From: Methylotenera_A sp046594915
Lineage (GTDB): Bacteria > Pseudomonadota > Gammaproteobacteria > Burkholderiales > Methylophilaceae
DNA length: 64,000 bases
NCBI GenBank assembly: GCA_046594915.1
Contig: JBKJRC010000004.1
Span: 62,001 to 126,000, forward strand
Direction of reading: 5' to 3'
Both the position numbers and the translations under genes were made by a program. Position 1 is the first letter of the stretch; every line of letters starts with the position of its first letter. A model generated the notes under the pieces. The model ran no database searches. It was not told the origin of the DNA and worked only from the letters and a program-made list of their open reading frames with translations. Of this stretch, positions 36,090 to 45,143 are shown piece after piece.

Positions 36090-38045
36090 TTAAAAATCTG
36101 CCCGCATACCAACGCGCCAAGTACGCACAAAATCAACTGGGAAAATGGCATTATCTTCTATTTGAATAGAATTTTCATGCTCAAATATATTATTTACTAC
36201 GGCATAAAAATTAACATTTTTGTATTGATAACTAAGCGCAAGGTTGGTTGATTGATAGCGGTCTTGCTTTTGTTCAAAGTTATTTCCAAAATCATTATAC
36301 GCATAAGCTTTGGCGCGCCATGTGTGATTCACATTGAGCATGGCGTGATCTAAAAAGCGATAATTTAAATTGGCAACCACTGTGTGTTTTGGTACGCCGG
36401 GGAGATTATTACCGTTAAATGCGCCTGCATTGTCGCTTTCTTTATCAATTTTTGCACGCGTGTAGTTATAAATAAGTGATGCACTTAATGCATCGTTAAA
36501 GCTATAAAAATCTTGTACTTCTAAGCCATATTTGTGTGATGAATCAATATTGGTATTATTAAAAATGAATAACGGTGCGCCAGATTGAAATAGATAAATT
36601 TCATCTTCTAAGTCGGCATAAAACGCATTGATTTTCAATCGGTTATTCGCACGCGTATGGTTTATGCCGACATTAATTGTGTTAACTTTAGCCGGCTTTA
36701 TAAAACCATTAAATGAAGTAACACCCGTCGAAAAATTGGTGTTAAAGAAGCGGTCAATATCAGGTGCCTGAAAGGCGCGATTGTAGTTTGCAAACGCGGA
36801 TAGCGCTGGCGTGAATGCATAATTAGCGCCGATATCCCAAGCAGTTAAATTTTCATCCTGTTTCAGTTTTTGGCCTGCATCTGGTGTAAAAGCATAATCC
36901 ACTTTTTCACCACGCACTCCGGCTGATAATGTTAATCCGCTGGCCAGCCAAGAAGCCTGATGCTCTACACTGGCAAAATAAGCTTTGTTGTCTTTGGTGG
37001 TTATATTATTGGTGGCTTTGCGGTCACCCTCAAAATTTTGAAAGCCCACAATTGCGCTAAATTGCGCATCTACATAACGTAAATTTAACTCGTTACCCTC
37101 ATAATCATAATTAAACGCATTAAAAAAGTTAATAAAATCTGAGGTTTTATCTTCACGAAAGTGCGTGGCTTTTAGTGTTAACTTATCCGTAACATCATAC
37201 TCAGCGCCTACTTGCCATCTGTCGCTGTCTAAAGCTTGGTGCGTATAGGTTTGGCTGAAAGGTTTTTGCGTCACTTGCCTGGGATTATCTTTAAATTCTG
37301 CATTTGTTAACGAATTCACATAGCGTGTATCGTTACGTGAGCTGGTTGCTTCGGCAAAAAAGTTTAAATAATCAGTTGGCTTAATTTTAATTTTGGCATT
37401 TTGACTATTGCTAGTGAATTGATCTTTATGGCCTGTTTCATCTTTTTTACTAAATCCATCGTTGCTGTCATGTGCCAGAGTAGCGGATAAATCGATGTAT
37501 TGCTCTGAAAAACCCGCGCTAACAGCATGATTCTTTTGACCAAAATTACCCAATGAGGTATTAACTGTTACGCCTGTTTTCGCTTTTGTGTAAATCTGAA
37601 TGGCTCCAGCAGTTGCGCCATCACCATAAATCACAGAGCCGCTGCCTTTACTGATTTCAATGCGCTCAATATTAGAAATTGGAATGCCCGCTAAAAGTTG
37701 TGAAGAGCTATCAATATTGTTTAAACGTTGGCCATCAACCGTAATGACCACGTTTTGATTGCCATTTTCGCTGCCAAAGCCGCGTAAATTGATTGAGGCT
37801 GTGGCTTTATTGGTAGACAACGCATTGAGTGAGGTTTGTTGTGTTAAAAAATCTAACAGCGTAGCCGCGCCTGAAGCTTCAATCTGCTTAGCCGTATGGA
37901 TTTCAGAAGCATAGGTAGTTTCTGTATCCTTGCGTTCAAAGCGGTTCGCTTTAACGGTTACTTCATTTAAATTGATATTTTCTGCAGCAAATAGCGGTGA
38001 GGTGAACGCCAATCCGACCAGACTAGCGATTAGTGGATGTTTCAT
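36090..38045 (-). CDS. btuB: TonB-dependent vitamin B12 receptor BtuB-like
   Basis: A 651-aa outer-membrane beta-barrel with a signal peptide of about 20 residues (AFTSPLFA). The plug domain contains LNEVTVKANRFERKDTE (TonB-box region), LRGFGSENGNQNVVITVDG, ERIEISKGSGSVIYGDGATAGAI. The C-terminus ends in the barrel signature TWRVGMRADF. The cobalamin riboswitch upstream and btuM/bluB downstream assign the substrate. Length is close to E. coli BtuB. Confidence 0.94.
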   Translation of the reverse strand: MKHPLIASLVGLAFTSPLFAAENINLNEVTVKANRFERKDTETTYASEIHTAKQIEASGAATLLDFLTQQTSLNALSTNKATASINLRGFGSENGNQNVVITVDGQRLNNIDSSSQLLAGIPISNIERIEISKGSGSVIYGDGATAGAIQIYTKAKTGVTVNTSLGNFGQKNHAVSAGFSEQYIDLSATLAHDSNDGFSKKDETGHKDQFTSNSQNAKIKIKPTDYLNFFAEATSSRNDTRYVNSLTNAEFKDNPRQVTQKPFSQTYTHQALDSDRWQVGAEYDVTDKLTLKATHFREDKTSDFINFFNAFNYDYEGNELNLRYVDAQFSAIVGFQNFEGDRKATNNITTKDNKAYFASVEHQASWLASGLTLSAGVRGEKVDYAFTPDAGQKLKQDENLTAWDIGANYAFTPALSAFANYNRAFQAPDIDRFFNTNFSTGVTSFNGFIKPAKVNTINVGINHTRANNRLKINAFYADLEDEIYLFQSGAPLFIFNNTNIDSSHKYGLEVQDFYSFNDALSASLIYNYTRAKIDKESDNAGAFNGNNLPGVPKHTVVANLNYRFLDHAMLNVNHTWRAKAYAYNDFGNNFEQKQDRYQSTNLALSYQYKNVNFYAVVNNIFEHENSIQIEDNAIFPVDFVRTWRVGMRADF

Positions 38046-38204
38046 TGTGTATCCCTTTTAATCACGCGACCCCGCGTGCTTTTTAAATGAGGAATACCGA
38101 AGTATGAACAGACCAGAACCAAGATACGAAAATAATATTAATATTAGCCGCACATTATGTTTTGATTACCGTCACCCCGCGGCATTTCCTAACGATTTTT
38201 TGTT

Positions 38205-38397
38205 GTAAGGCCGGTCTCCGGGCTTGTGAGGAATGATTTGCGCCTTCCCAGATCGTTAATCCAGTGGCTTGTTGCAAAACTACACTCACTTACCGTTGCG
38301 GGGGCAGCATAGGCATAATTTTGTTTTAAATGATTAAAACGTAACGCACCTATTTCCCAGTTTCACCCTTATTAATTTGAAATTAACGCAGGCACCT
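38205..38397 (-). promoter_or_regulatory. cobalamin (AdoCbl) riboswitch
   Basis: On the minus strand it runs from GGTGCCTGCGTTAA through the conserved GCTGCCCCCGCAACGG core and AAGCCACTGG to the B12 box AGCCCGGAGACCGGCC (38209-38224), about 165 bases before the btuB start. These are the hallmarks of the class. Binding of adenosylcobalamin is expected to lower btuB-btuM expression. Confidence 0.95.
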
Positions 38398-38540
38398 AAC
38401 AACTAATTTGCATTATATCTTTTATATTGTGGCAATTACACTTGAATATTTACGCAACAGCTAAGTCAAACATATTAAATTACTTTGAATAGTCCACGTT
38501 AGCTATTGACTATAATGATTTTTTTCAATTATAGTGGGGC

Positions 38541-38762
38541 ATGGATGCAGATTTAAAAAGACTAGAAGAAAAAATAGGGAAATTGGTTTCTTTGTGCGTA
38601 ACTTTGCGCGAAGAAAATATTCAGTTGCGTGACGACTTGAGTCAGGCACAACAAAACGCAAATACCTTAAAAAATAATATGTTGCTAGCCAGCCAAAAGC
38701 TTGAAATTTTGCTTGAAACCATGCCCGCTGACGCGACACCTGTTAATATTGAGCCATTATGA
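38541..38762 (+). CDS. TIGR02449-like coiled-coil protein upstream of ZapA
   Basis: 73 aa. Residues 3-60 form a heptad coiled coil (LKRLEEKIGKLVSLCVTLRE, QLRDDLSQAQQNANTLKN). This small family occurs directly upstream of zapA in many beta- and gammaproteobacteria and probably acts in division-ring assembly like ZapB. It overlaps zapA by 4 bases (ATGA). Confidence 0.85.
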   Translation: MDADLKRLEEKIGKLVSLCVTLREENIQLRDDLSQAQQNANTLKNNMLLASQKLEILLETMPADATPVNIEPL

Positions 38763-39064
38763 GCAATTCAAAATCACTTGATGTCAATATCATGGGGCGC
38801 GAGTTTATCGTTGCATGCACCGATGAAGAGCGCGCGGGCTTGCTAGAAGCCGTGAGTTATTTAGATAAAAAAATGCACGATATTCGTGATACTGGCAAAA
38901 TAATCGGTATTGATCGTATTGCGATTATGGCCGCACTGAATTTATCGCACGAGTTGTTGCACACCAAGACTGGCGATGTTGACATCGGCGATTATAAGCG
39001 TAGGATTAGCCTCATGCAGAATCAAATTGATGAAGCAATGGCTAACCAAACTAAGTTGTTATAA
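38759..39064 (+). CDS. zapA: cell division protein ZapA
   Basis: A 101-aa cytoplasmic protein that crosslinks FtsZ filaments. SLDVNIMGREFIVACTDEER at the N-terminus and the C-terminal dimerisation helix are typical. It starts four bases inside the upstream coiled-coil gene and is followed by 6S RNA, the arrangement usual in proteobacteria. Confidence 0.95.
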   Translation: MSNSKSLDVNIMGREFIVACTDEERAGLLEAVSYLDKKMHDIRDTGKIIGIDRIAIMAALNLSHELLHTKTGDVDIGDYKRRISLMQNQIDEAMANQTKLL

Positions 39065-39160
39065 GTATTAACTTTTAAAAAATTAGCCGTTTAGCTAGGC
39101 TTTTTTAATCAGTTGTATTCATCTGTTTGTCACAAGTTAGTTTTAACATTTAACTTGTTT

Positions 39161-39354
39161 TCTGTGGTGTTGCTTGAGTCTTAAATTCCTTGAACTAGTT
39201 TTCGTTATAGGTTTCAGCTATTCAAGTCGCGGTGTGAGCGCTCTAAATTGGGAGGTCTTTTAAGATACCCTTGGCGAGTGAACCTTAAGCGCTTTAGGTT
39301 GTTACCACTTGGACCTTTTTGGTTCAGGATAACGGCTCAGGCAACACCACAGCA
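39161..39354 (+). ncRNA. ssrS: 6S RNA
   Basis: Closing stem CTGTGGTGTTGC (39162-39173) pairs perfectly with GCAACACCACAG (39341-39352), enclosing about 165 nt with the long double-helical layout of 6S RNA. It lies immediately downstream of zapA, its canonical position. 6S RNA binds sigma-70 RNA polymerase in stationary phase. Ends are estimated from the stem. Confidence 0.9.
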
Positions 39355-39366
39355 AATAGGTTTTGT

Positions 39367-39453
39367 TTTTAACGCGAAATGTCTGCATTGTTTTTTGCTT
39401 GTCGTACCATTTGTACTGCCTTCGCTCAAACGCCTTGAACTTTCGCGTTAAAA
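39367..39453. repeat. 13-bp perfect inverted repeat downstream of 6S RNA
   Basis: TTTTAACGCGAAA (39367-39379) and TTTCGCGTTAAAA (39441-39453) are exact inverse complements separated by 61 bases. Between them is a small inverted pair GTAC-CATTT-GTAC. Position suggests an RNA processing or termination structure, or a separate small RNA. Confidence 0.7.
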
Positions 39454-39623
39454 CTCAACACCACTATTGTTGAAATATCGCTGTTACAATGATATTTTTG
39501 TTCTAACTCAATGTCTTGCACTTTAATATCGATAAAACCTAAATGACGTGTTAACTTAACGACTTAAAATTCAAAACCATATTTCCAATACCGTCATTCT
39601 GAGCATGGCGAATAGGGCGATAT

Positions 39624-39983
39624 TTAGCGCAATTCGTGATATTTCAAATCGGCCAAGCTGACAATCTCCAAGCATTTTTCATGGCAGGCTTCTAACACAA
39701 CTGGGGGCGCAAAACCTGCTTCGCTGGCCTCTAACCAACGCGCGGCGCACACGCACCAACGGTCACCCGCTACCAATCCTTCAAAGCCATATTCAGGTCG
39801 CGGTGTGGTTAAATCGTTTCCGCGCGAAATTGAAAAGGCTAAAAACTCATCGGTAACTTGCGCACAAACTGTATGGCTGCCATTGTCTTGCGGCCCAGTT
39901 TCGCAGCAACCGTTGCGGGTAAATCCGGTCATTGGGTCTAAACCACAGGTTTGCAAAGTGGTGCCTATTACGTTTCGCGCCAT
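39624..39983 (-). CDS. DUF2237 family protein
   Basis: A 119-aa cysteine-rich cytoplasmic protein. NVIGTTLQTCGLDPMTGFTR, GNDLTTPRPEYGFEGL and GDRWCVCAARWLEA are the conserved DUF2237 blocks; seven or more Cys are visible. Function unknown, possibly metal-binding. Convergent with the region downstream of 6S RNA. Confidence 0.9.
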   Translation of the reverse strand: MARNVIGTTLQTCGLDPMTGFTRNGCCETGPQDNGSHTVCAQVTDEFLAFSISRGNDLTTPRPEYGFEGLVAGDRWCVCAARWLEASEAGFAPPVVLEACHEKCLEIVSLADLKYHELR

Positions 39984-40086
39984 ATTTTATTCCCCATATC
40001 TTAATTCCCAATGTTTATTTAAAGTGATGAATTTCAATTATCATACCCAAAATTAATGGTTTACGTTTTTAAATTAAGAAAGATAA

Positions 40087-40554
40087 ATGGCGATGCGTTA
40101 TTGGTTAATGAAATCTGAGCCTGGCGATGTATCGATTGACGATTTAGCCGCGATGCCGAATCAAACAATCGATTGGTATGGCGTGCGTAATTATCAGGCG
40201 CGTAATTTTATGCGCGACCAAATGCAAATTGGCGATGGCGTACTGTTTTATCACTCTAACTGCGAAACACCAGGCATTGCTGGCATTGCCGAAGTGAGCA
40301 GTTTGGCTTACCCAGACCGTTTACAGTTTATAAAAGGCCATAAATATTTTGACGAAAAAGCGACGCATGAAGCGCCGCGCTGGTTTAATGTGGACGTAAA
40401 ATTTGTGCGCAAAACACAGCTATTAAGTTTAAAAGAAATGCGCGAAACACGAGAACTTGACAGTTTACGTATTTTGCAGCGTGGCAATCGATTATCGATT
40501 ACGCCAGTAGATCCAAGAGACTGGTTATTTATTTTGGGACTACTTAAAGCGTAA
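40087..40554 (+). CDS. EVE domain-containing protein
   Basis: A 155-aa PUA-like protein starting YWLMKSEPGDVSIDDL, with WYGVRNYQARNFMRDQMQIGD and PRWFNVDVKFV. EVE domains bind modified bases in DNA or RNA. It is a single-domain protein of typical length, convergent with the propeller gene. Confidence 0.93.
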   Translation: MAMRYWLMKSEPGDVSIDDLAAMPNQTIDWYGVRNYQARNFMRDQMQIGDGVLFYHSNCETPGIAGIAEVSSLAYPDRLQFIKGHKYFDEKATHEAPRWFNVDVKFVRKTQLLSLKEMRETRELDSLRILQRGNRLSITPVDPRDWLFILGLLKA

Positions 40555-40640
40555 AGCACTGCAATACTGGAAGTTTATTTTGGATTGACTTAAGCAATAA
40601 TTTGAGCAAATTTAAGTGTTAACTATCTGCCCACACAAAT

Positions 40641-40666
40641 AAAAAGGCCGCAACTGCGGACTTTTT
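40641..40666. terminator. bidirectional terminator between convergent genes
   Basis: AAAAAG-G-CCGC pairs with GCGG-A-CTTTTT around a short AACT loop, one mismatch, A-run before and T-run after. It lies between the EVE and YVTN propeller genes. Confidence 0.82.
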
Positions 40667-40684
40667 ATTTGCTCAATGCTTAGT

Positions 40685-41821
40685 TTAATACGAAGGCTTA
40701 TCTAAACTGCCCATGGCTTTTGGATAAGTAACCAAACCCCAAGGCATATCCTTTACTTCAATTTGTTTCGTCACTTCCAGTTTGCCTGTATCAATCACAA
40801 ATACCGCGTCTGATTTACCGCATGCCAGCAAAATACTTTTCTCATCTGGCGTAAAGCTAAAATGCCAGCAACGATTTCCTGTTGGAATATCTTTAATTTT
40901 TTCATAGGTTTTGGCATCGAACACTTGTAGCAATTTAGCTTTGTTTGTTGCCACAAATATGCGTTCGCCTTTTTTGTCATAAGCAATGCCGTATGGCATT
41001 TCTGCGGTATCTACGGTGCGCTCCAAATTAAAATCTTTATCTAATACCATAAATTTGTTGCCATATTCTAATGTCACTAAATATGTGGTGCCATCTGGCG
41101 ATACCTTTATACCGCGCGGGCGATCGCCAAGTTCGTGCGTTTTAATCGTTTTAACCAATTCGCCTGTTTCAATATTATGCACTGTCACCGTATTATCGGC
41201 TTCGTTGGTAATCACCAGTTGTTTACTATCTGCCGAAAACTCAATGCCTTCCGTTTCTGGGCCGCCGATAATTTCGCGTACTTTTTTACCTTGCGTTAAA
41301 TCAATTACAGCGATACGCGCCGGGGTCAAATCTCCATCATCGTCATCTTCCTGTTGTTTTGCTTGCGCACCTGGTTTTGGCGGAGGTCCGCCTTTAGAGC
41401 TAGGCTCGGACGAAACGTAAGCAAAGTTGCCGTTAATGCGCACAAACTCAGGGTTTTTACCCACATTGATGTGTTGCAATACCTCGCCTGTAGCGGTATC
41501 AATCACGGAAACACTTTCGTTTTCGCGGGTGGCCACAATCAATTTTTTACCATCGTCCGTCACGCCTAAACCGCGTGGCGATCCTGCTTTAACATCAAAT
41601 TGATTAACCACTTGCATGGTGGTTAAATCGATCACGCTGACGCCTGCATCCTGGCTGGTGACATAAGCAAAACCGGCAGACGATTGAGTTGCTGCCTGCG
41701 CTGCTGGCTGTTCCGTTACGGGTTGTTCTGGCTTTTCTTTGTTACATGCACTTATGCCTACAATCAAAGCAAGCAAAATTAAACTGGTTCGGACGTTATT
41801 AAATGTTGATGCTAATTTCAT
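40685..41821 (-). CDS. YVTN/NHL-type beta-propeller lipoprotein (PQQ-catabolism-associated type)
   Basis: A 378-aa lipoprotein: signal peptide with lipobox GISAC (Cys near 26). The body is a seven-bladed propeller with repeats such as VSVIDLTTMQVVNQFDVKAG, VSVIDTATGEVLQHINVGKN and FVIDTGKLEVTKQI. A Pro/Gly/Asp-rich insert with EDDDDGDL (about 155) interrupts one blade. Such propellers occur near PQQ-linked alcohol oxidation genes; no such neighbours are in this window, so the role is open. Confidence 0.8.
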   Translation of the reverse strand: MKLASTFNNVRTSLILLALIVGISACNKEKPEQPVTEQPAAQAATQSSAGFAYVTSQDAGVSVIDLTTMQVVNQFDVKAGSPRGLGVTDDGKKLIVATRENESVSVIDTATGEVLQHINVGKNPEFVRINGNFAYVSSEPSSKGGPPPKPGAQAKQQEDDDDGDLTPARIAVIDLTQGKKVREIIGGPETEGIEFSADSKQLVITNEADNTVTVHNIETGELVKTIKTHELGDRPRGIKVSPDGTTYLVTLEYGNKFMVLDKDFNLERTVDTAEMPYGIAYDKKGERIFVATNKAKLLQVFDAKTYEKIKDIPTGNRCWHFSFTPDEKSILLACGKSDAVFVIDTGKLEVTKQIEVKDMPWGLVTYPKAMGSLDKPSY

Positions 41822-41984
41822 TTCAAATCTCCAAAGAATAGGTATTTAGTACTCAATACAATCTGTTATCAAGCAAAAACTATACTCATTAGTATACACT
41901 GATAAAGTCAATATAAACAAATGCTTAGTTACAGCGAAATTTAAATTGGTTGCATGGAACCAATTTATGGTTACTTACAACCAG

Positions 41985-43496
41985 TTAACCCAGGAAAAGT
42001 TTATATGCAGGATTTTGTGTTTCATCCCAAAATGGATAACCCAAATTTTTTAAAAAAGCAGCAAATTCTGCCTGTTGATTGGGCGGGACTTGCATGCCCA
42101 CCAGCACGCGACCAAAATCGGCACCGTGATTGCGATAATGAAATAAACTGATGTTCCAATCATGCCCCATGCTGTCTAAAAATTTCAGTAACGCACCTGG
42201 CTTTTCAGGAAACTCAAATCGAAATACCATTTCATGTTCGGCCTGCGGCGCATGGCCGCCCACCAAGTGGCGTAAATGCATTTTTGCCATTTCATTATCG
42301 GTTAAGTCTAATGCTGGTAAGCCTTGTGCCTGTAAATCAGCAACTAGTTTGGCTGATTCTGCGGGATCTATAATCGCCACACCTACAAAAATATGTGCGG
42401 CATCGGGGTCAGAATATCGATAGTTAAATTCGGTAATATTGCGGTCGCCCAGCAAACGACAAAATGTTTTAAATGCACCGGCTTTTTCAGGAATCGTCAC
42501 CGCCAACACCGCTTCGCGCTTTTCACCGATTTCTGCGCGCTCTGCAATAAAGCGCAAACGGTCAAAATTCATATTAGCGCCCGAGGCAATGCCGATCAGC
42601 GTTTTGCCAGTGATCTTATTGCGTTTGGTATATTCTTTAATGCCCGCTGTAGCTAACGCGCCTGCTGGCTCTAAGATGCTGCGCGTGTCTTCAAATACGT
42701 CTTTAATCGCAGCGCAAATTTCATCGTTATCCACCACAATCATTTCGTCGACAAATTGCTGGCATAACTTAAAGGTATGCTCGCCCACTTGCTTAACGGC
42801 CGCGCCATCAGCAAATAAACCCACTTGGTCCAGCATCACGCGCTTACCTTGCTTAAGCGATTCGGTCATCGCTTCCGCGTCTCTGGCCTCTACGCCAATC
42901 ACCTTGATTTCAGGGCGAAGCGCTTTAACATAAGCGGCGATACCCGCCAACAGACCGCCGCCGCCCACACAACAAAATATCGCTTCGATTGGACCTGGAT
43001 GGTTTTGCAAAATTTCCAGCGCAATCGTACCTTGGCCAGCAATCACATCGGGGTCGTCGTAGGGATGCACAAAAGTGAGATTTTGTGACTGTTCTAATTC
43101 AAGCGCATGCACGTAAGCATCCGAGTAGCTATCGCCAAATAGTACGACTTCTGCGCCTCTGGCCTTTACTGCATTAATTTTGATTAAAGGCGTGGTGGTT
43201 GGCATCACAATCACCGCGCGGCAACCTAGCTTTTGTGCGCTTAACGCCACGCCTTGCGCGTGATTGCCAGCGCTGGCTGCAATCACGCCTTTTGCCAGAA
43301 TGTCTGCTGGCAAATGCGCCATTTTGTTATACGCGCCGCGCAGTTTAAATGAAAAAACTGGCTGCATATCTTCGCGCTTAAGCAACACACGATTGCCAAT
43401 GCGTGCCGACAAATTAGGTTGAAATTCCAGCGGCGTTTTTTTAGCAACGTCATACACGCGCGAGTTTTCTATTTTGCTTTGATAGTGAATAGTCAT
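41985..43496 (-). CDS. ilvA: biosynthetic threonine ammonia-lyase
   Basis: A 503-aa PLP enzyme that makes 2-oxobutanoate for isoleucine. The PLP lysine is in FSFKLRGAYNK (about 50), and ASAGNHAQGVALSAQKLG and CVGGGGLLAGIA (phosphate loop) follow. Two C-terminal ACT-like domains (about 330-410 and 425-500, EKAGAFKTFCRLLGDRNITE and EKPGALLKFLDSM) mark the feedback-regulated form. Confidence 0.97.
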   Translation of the reverse strand: MTIHYQSKIENSRVYDVAKKTPLEFQPNLSARIGNRVLLKREDMQPVFSFKLRGAYNKMAHLPADILAKGVIAASAGNHAQGVALSAQKLGCRAVIVMPTTTPLIKINAVKARGAEVVLFGDSYSDAYVHALELEQSQNLTFVHPYDDPDVIAGQGTIALEILQNHPGPIEAIFCCVGGGGLLAGIAAYVKALRPEIKVIGVEARDAEAMTESLKQGKRVMLDQVGLFADGAAVKQVGEHTFKLCQQFVDEMIVVDNDEICAAIKDVFEDTRSILEPAGALATAGIKEYTKRNKITGKTLIGIASGANMNFDRLRFIAERAEIGEKREAVLAVTIPEKAGAFKTFCRLLGDRNITEFNYRYSDPDAAHIFVGVAIIDPAESAKLVADLQAQGLPALDLTDNEMAKMHLRHLVGGHAPQAEHEMVFRFEFPEKPGALLKFLDSMGHDWNISLFHYRNHGADFGRVLVGMQVPPNQQAEFAAFLKNLGYPFWDETQNPAYKLFLG

Positions 43497-43605
43497 GCTT
43501 TATTTTAAATGTGCTTATTTTCAGACGTGCTTATTTTTAAGTTCACTTGGGCGGTGTATAGTGTTGAATTAGTTAAGTAATTACATTATAAAGGATTCAA
43601 GCAAA

Positions 43606-44265
43606 ATGGCATTGACGCAGGACGAATTAAAACAACAAGTGGCAAAAGCAGCCGTTGAATATGTAAAAAGCGGCATTATTGGTGTGGGCACAGGTTCAAC
43701 CGCCAACTTTTTTATTGAAGAATTAGCCAAAGTAAAACATAAAATCGATGGCGCAGTTGCCAGCAGTGAAGCCACTGCACAACGCTTACGTAGTCATGGT
43801 ATTGAAGTATTTGATTTAAACAGTGTCGATCAATTAGACATTTACGTAGATGGCGCAGATGAAATTACGGAACATCTGCATATGTTAAAAGGCGGCGGCG
43901 GCGCGTTAACGCGCGAAAAAATTGTGGCGGCGGTCGCTAAGCAATTTATTTGCATTTGTGACGAAACCAAATATGTACCTGTTTTAGGTAAGTTTCCACT
44001 ACCAGTTGAAGTATTGCCGATGGCAAAAAGTTATGTGGCGCGCGAGTTAATGAAACTGGGCGGTCAACCAAAATTGCGCGACTTCACTACCGATAACGGC
44101 AATATCATTTTAGATGTGCACGGCTTAACGATTAGCGACCCAATTGCATTTGAAGCAAAAATAAATCAAATTGTGGGCGTTGTCACCAATGGTTTATTTG
44201 CTGCACGGCCTGCGAATGTGTTGTTATTAGCGACTGCTAATGGCGTTAAAACCTATAAAAAGTAA
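43606..44265 (+). CDS. rpiA: ribose-5-phosphate isomerase A
   Basis: A 219-aa enzyme interconverting ribose-5-P and ribulose-5-P, central to the pentose phosphate and ribulose monophosphate pathways of methylotrophs. VGTGSTANFFIEEL, ASSEATAQRLRSHGI, DGADEI and KGGGGALTREKIVA (catalytic Glu) are visible. Ribosome site AAGGA at good spacing. Divergent from ilvA. Confidence 0.97.
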   Translation: MALTQDELKQQVAKAAVEYVKSGIIGVGTGSTANFFIEELAKVKHKIDGAVASSEATAQRLRSHGIEVFDLNSVDQLDIYVDGADEITEHLHMLKGGGGALTREKIVAAVAKQFICICDETKYVPVLGKFPLPVEVLPMAKSYVARELMKLGGQPKLRDFTTDNGNIILDVHGLTISDPIAFEAKINQIVGVVTNGLFAARPANVLLLATANGVKTYKK

Positions 44266-44395
44266 GGTTTTAAAGTAAGGTTTTTAGTAAATAAACACCT
44301 TATAAAGCCGCGCGAATAGAATCATAATTTTGTAATAATTGATTGTTACAATCTGGCTAGTAGAATAAAGCCATTAAACAAGAAGGGTAGTAAAC

Positions 44396-45103
44396 ATGCA
44401 ATTTGAACACACCTCTAAACAGTATGACGCTGAACTAGAATCCGTTCGCGCCAAAGTGCTTGAAATGGGCGGCATGGTAGAACAGCAAATAGTTAACGCA
44501 TTAGAAGCGTTAATTAAAGCCGACATTAAACTGGCCAAAGAAGTGATGGAAAGTGACGCGCGGGTTAACTCGCTGGAAGTGCAGATTGATGAGGATTGTA
44601 GCCATATTATTGCGCGCCGTCAGCCAGCCGCAGGCGATTTGCGCATGGTGATGATGATGGTTAAAACCATCACCGATTTAGAGCGCATTGGTGATGAAGC
44701 CACTAAAATTGCGCGTACTGCACAGCGTATTTATGATGAAGACCGCATGTACAAACCACGCTTTAACGAGATTAATGCCATGGTTAAAATCGTGCGCGAA
44801 ATGTTGCGTACTTCGCTTGACGCGTTTGCGCGCTTGGATGTGAGCCAAACGGTTGATGTGGCCAGGCAAGATGAGCTAGTGGATGAGCAATTTCGCGTAG
44901 CGATGCGACAACTGATTATGTTTATGCTGGAAGATCCGCGCACCATTTCCATGTCGTTAGAAGTGTTGTTTGTGGCAAAAGCGGTTGAGCGCATCGGCGA
45001 CCACGCTAAAAATATCGCCGAATATGTCGTGTATATGGTGAAAGGCAAAGACGTGCGTCACAGTAGCTTGCAAGAAATGGAACGCGAAACTTTACAACCT
45101 TAA
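44396..45103 (+). CDS. phoU: phosphate signalling protein PhoU
   Basis: A 235-aa helical-bundle protein that links the Pst transporter to the PhoR kinase. The tandem PhoU motifs are in RQPAAGDLRMVMMMVKTITD with LERIGDEATKIA, and in VAKAVERIGDHAKNIAEYVV. An AGAAGGG ribosome site precedes it. No pst genes are adjacent, so it is a stand-alone copy. Confidence 0.96.
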   Translation: MQFEHTSKQYDAELESVRAKVLEMGGMVEQQIVNALEALIKADIKLAKEVMESDARVNSLEVQIDEDCSHIIARRQPAAGDLRMVMMMVKTITDLERIGDEATKIARTAQRIYDEDRMYKPRFNEINAMVKIVREMLRTSLDAFARLDVSQTVDVARQDELVDEQFRVAMRQLIMFMLEDPRTISMSLEVLFVAKAVERIGDHAKNIAEYVVYMVKGKDVRHSSLQEMERETLQP

Positions 45104-45143
45104 CCACATTCCAAACGGCATAAATAGTTAATCAACCTAATAT

